Shown piece after piece: positions 5,482-6,387 of a stretch of DNA of 6,387 nt. Source of the stretch: Ruminococcaceae bacterium UBA737 (GTDB taxonomy: Bacteria > Bacillota > Clostridia > Oscillospirales > Acutalibacteraceae); assembly GCA_002297415.1 (NCBI GenBank), contig DBKZ01000015.1:1-6387 (forward strand), given 5' to 3'. Numbering within the stretch: the first letter of the stretch is position 1; each line of letters begins with the position of its first letter. The position numbers and the translations under genes were made by a program. The notes under the pieces were generated by a model that was not told the DNA's origin, did not search any database, and saw only the letters and a program-made list of their open reading frames with translations.

Positions 5482-5543
5482 TGTGGATAACTCGGTGGAA
5501 ATGTTGAAAAATCCCCGTTTTAAAGGCTAAAATTATCCACCGA
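5482..5543. promoter_or_regulatory. Cluster of DnaA-box-like repeats in intergenic gap
   Basis: Three related motifs lie within 62 bases. TGTGGATAA (5482-5490) is the exact reverse complement of the DnaA-box consensus TTATNCACA. TCGGTGGAAAT (5492-5502) is a looser copy in the same orientation. TTATCCACCGA (5533-5543) is in the opposite orientation and one base from consensus. The 8-bp halves GTGGATAA and TTATCCAC are perfect inverted repeats. They sit upstream of the 91-aa gene, so an operator for DnaA or another regulator is possible. Confidence 0.35.
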
Positions 5544-5546
5544 TAT

Positions 5547-5565
5547 ACATAAAACGACTTTATGT
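5547..5565 (-). terminator. Weak hairpin just after the DUF6062 stop
   Basis: A perfect 7-bp inverted repeat ACATAAA/TTTATGT surrounds a five-base loop and touches the stop codon. The stem is almost all A-T and has no proper T tract, so termination would be weak and readthrough into the 91-aa gene is possible. Confidence 0.25.
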
Positions 5566-6257
5566 TAATTTATTTCATTTACACCCGATAAGAATTCGAC
5601 TGCACGCTCAACAGAATCCTTAGAGCTTCCCCAATCGGCATTTCCGCCTGAATTTCTGTAATCATACATAGTGCAGTACTTTGAAATATCATCGCAAAGC
5701 GACCCAAGATAACCCGATGTTATACTGTTAAGATTTTTTATAAACTCCCCGTAATACGACGGCATTGCTTTTTTGTCGGCTTTTTCGCAAAGCATTTTAT
5801 AATGCTTAAGGCAAAACTGAGGCTGAGCGTTAAAAAGGCTTCTGAAATCCTTTTCCTTTTCGTATGAGCGATAAACGGTTTCAATCATTCTGCTTACTCC
5901 CCACTCTATTTTATCGCATACAAAACAGCTGTCTGAAAGCTTTCCGATTTTATTTTGCTTTTTAGATGAGGAATTAAAAAGCTTTTTATCAAAAACATCG
6001 GATTTAACGCTTTTTATATGGCTTTCAAGCATTAAAGCAAGCTGTAATCTGCCTCGCATTTTAAGCATTTTTTCATAGTGGTGCAGACAAAATCCGCTTT
6101 CATTTGTTTCAATGCGAACGTCCGGCTCCATCATAGCGTCGCCCAAAATATAATCGGTCATACGCTCCTCAATCGTATCGCGCATACGGCATATCGGGCA
6201 GCCGTCGCGCTGTTCAAAAACCTCGCTTACGGGAATGGTGCAAATATCGTCTCTCAT
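5565..6257 (-). CDS. DUF6062 family protein with duplicated CxxC/CxxH motif
   Basis: A 230-aa soluble protein. The N-terminal CPICRMRDTIEERMTDYILG, then AMMEPDVRIETN, GFCLHHYEKM and LALMLESHIKS match the DUF6062 family of Clostridia, whose function is unknown. Two similar potential metal-binding units are visible: Cys20-x2-Cys23 with Cys57-x2-His60, and Cys111-x2-Cys114 with Cys149-x2-His152. The gap between pairs is 33 and 34 residues, so the protein probably arose by internal duplication and may bind two zinc ions. No signal peptide or membrane helix is seen. The ATG at 6257 has AGGAG seven bases upstream (complement of 6265-6269). The gene is divergent from the right-edge gene, with 65 bases between the two starts that must hold both promoters. 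Downstream a weak hairpin may allow readthrough. Family call is confident; metal binding is inferred from residues. Confidence 0.83.
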   Translation of the reverse strand: MRDDICTIPVSEVFEQRDGCPICRMRDTIEERMTDYILGDAMMEPDVRIETNESGFCLHHYEKMLKMRGRLQLALMLESHIKSVKSDVFDKKLFNSSSKKQNKIGKLSDSCFVCDKIEWGVSRMIETVYRSYEKEKDFRSLFNAQPQFCLKHYKMLCEKADKKAMPSYYGEFIKNLNSITSGYLGSLCDDISKYCTMYDYRNSGGNADWGSSKDSVERAVEFLSGVNEIN

Positions 6258-6277
6258 AATTTTTCTCCTGTTTTTTA

Positions 6278-6306
6278 TTGATATTATTGTCGAAAAAGAG
6301 TATAAT
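6278..6306 (+). promoter_or_regulatory. Near-consensus sigma-A promoter for the right-edge gene
   Basis: TTGATA (6278-6283, five of six to consensus) is followed after exactly 17 bases by TATAAT (6301-6306). Transcription would begin near 6313, only about ten bases before the ATG at 6323. The -35 end lies 9 bases from the ribosome site of the divergent DUF6062 gene, so the two regulatory regions are packed together. Confidence 0.75.
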
Positions 6307-6322
6307 CTATTTCGGTGATTAT

Positions 6323-6387
6323 ATGTTTACTGTAAAGTATAAAAACAATAATGCTTACATAACCGTGCCCGACGGCATTGACCTGCC
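6323..6387 (+). CDS. Unidentified protein, N-terminal fragment
   Basis: An ATG frame runs off the right edge after 21 full codons: MFTVKYKNNNAYITVPDGID then L. It starts about ten bases after the predicted transcription start of a strong promoter. Only a weak ribosome site (GGTGAT) is available within that short leader. The residues look like the first strands of a soluble beta-containing domain and contain no signal peptide. It is too short to assign a family. The promoter and the open frame together make a real gene likely. Confidence 0.55.
   Translation, partial: MFTVKYKNNNAYITVPDGIDL

Noticed and set aside
5482..5543. Replication origin
   Set aside because: Only one exact DnaA box and one near-match, no AT-rich unwinding tract beside them, and no dnaA, dnaN, rnpA or rpmH neighbours.
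6078..6281. Plus-strand frame of 67 codons opposite the DUF6062 start
   Set aside because: Antisense to the conserved N-terminal CPIC region of DUF6062, and it runs into the divergent promoter.

Overview
The window looks like a low-GC, spore-forming gut Clostridia genome (Oscillospiraceae-like), joined on its left to pieces of a higher-GC siphovirus-type prophage. Two observations support the host call. There is a 27-codon gene closely resembling spoVM, a marker of endospore formation. The right part also carries protein families common in Clostridia: a GHKL sensor kinase, DUF624 and DUF6062. Composition differs sharply across the window: the 60-base line at 961 has 33 G+C, and the line at 3721 has 18.

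Left block (1 to about 2245), all on the minus strand. These are phage late-region remnants, listed in transcription order. First is an internal fragment of an HK97-fold major capsid gene (about 2245 to 2018). It is fused out of frame to the 3' part of a long tail/minor structural gene (about 2018 to 289) with FN3-like, DUF859-like and pyocin-knob-like segments. An intrinsic terminator follows, then a holin that runs off the left edge. The genes normally found between capsid and tail tip are missing, so about 2008-2025 is a deletion or chimeric joint. A second joint at about 2238-2252 places the capsid fragment directly against a decapitated GHKL histidine kinase. Either this is a decayed, deletion-scarred prophage or the contig is misassembled; the sequence alone cannot decide.

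Central block (2248-3440), plus strand. The 5'-truncated kinase ends in a 16-bp perfect hairpin. A small two-gene unit follows: a 48-aa membrane protein, then a SpoVM-like 27-aa peptide whose stop codon lies in the loop of a bidirectional terminator. That terminator also serves the convergent minus-strand genes.

Right block (3441-6257), minus strand. In transcription order: a DUF6062 cysteine/histidine-motif protein, a 91-aa tail-anchored small protein closed by a strong terminator, and then a translationally coupled pair consisting of an unrecognised multi-pass membrane protein and a DUF624 (YesL-like) membrane protein. The 163-base gap between the DUF6062 gene and the 91-aa gene holds a small cluster of DnaA-box-like motifs. 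At the right edge a near-consensus sigma-A promoter drives a divergent, truncated plus-strand gene. I see no tRNA, rRNA, CRISPR array, transposase or attachment site.
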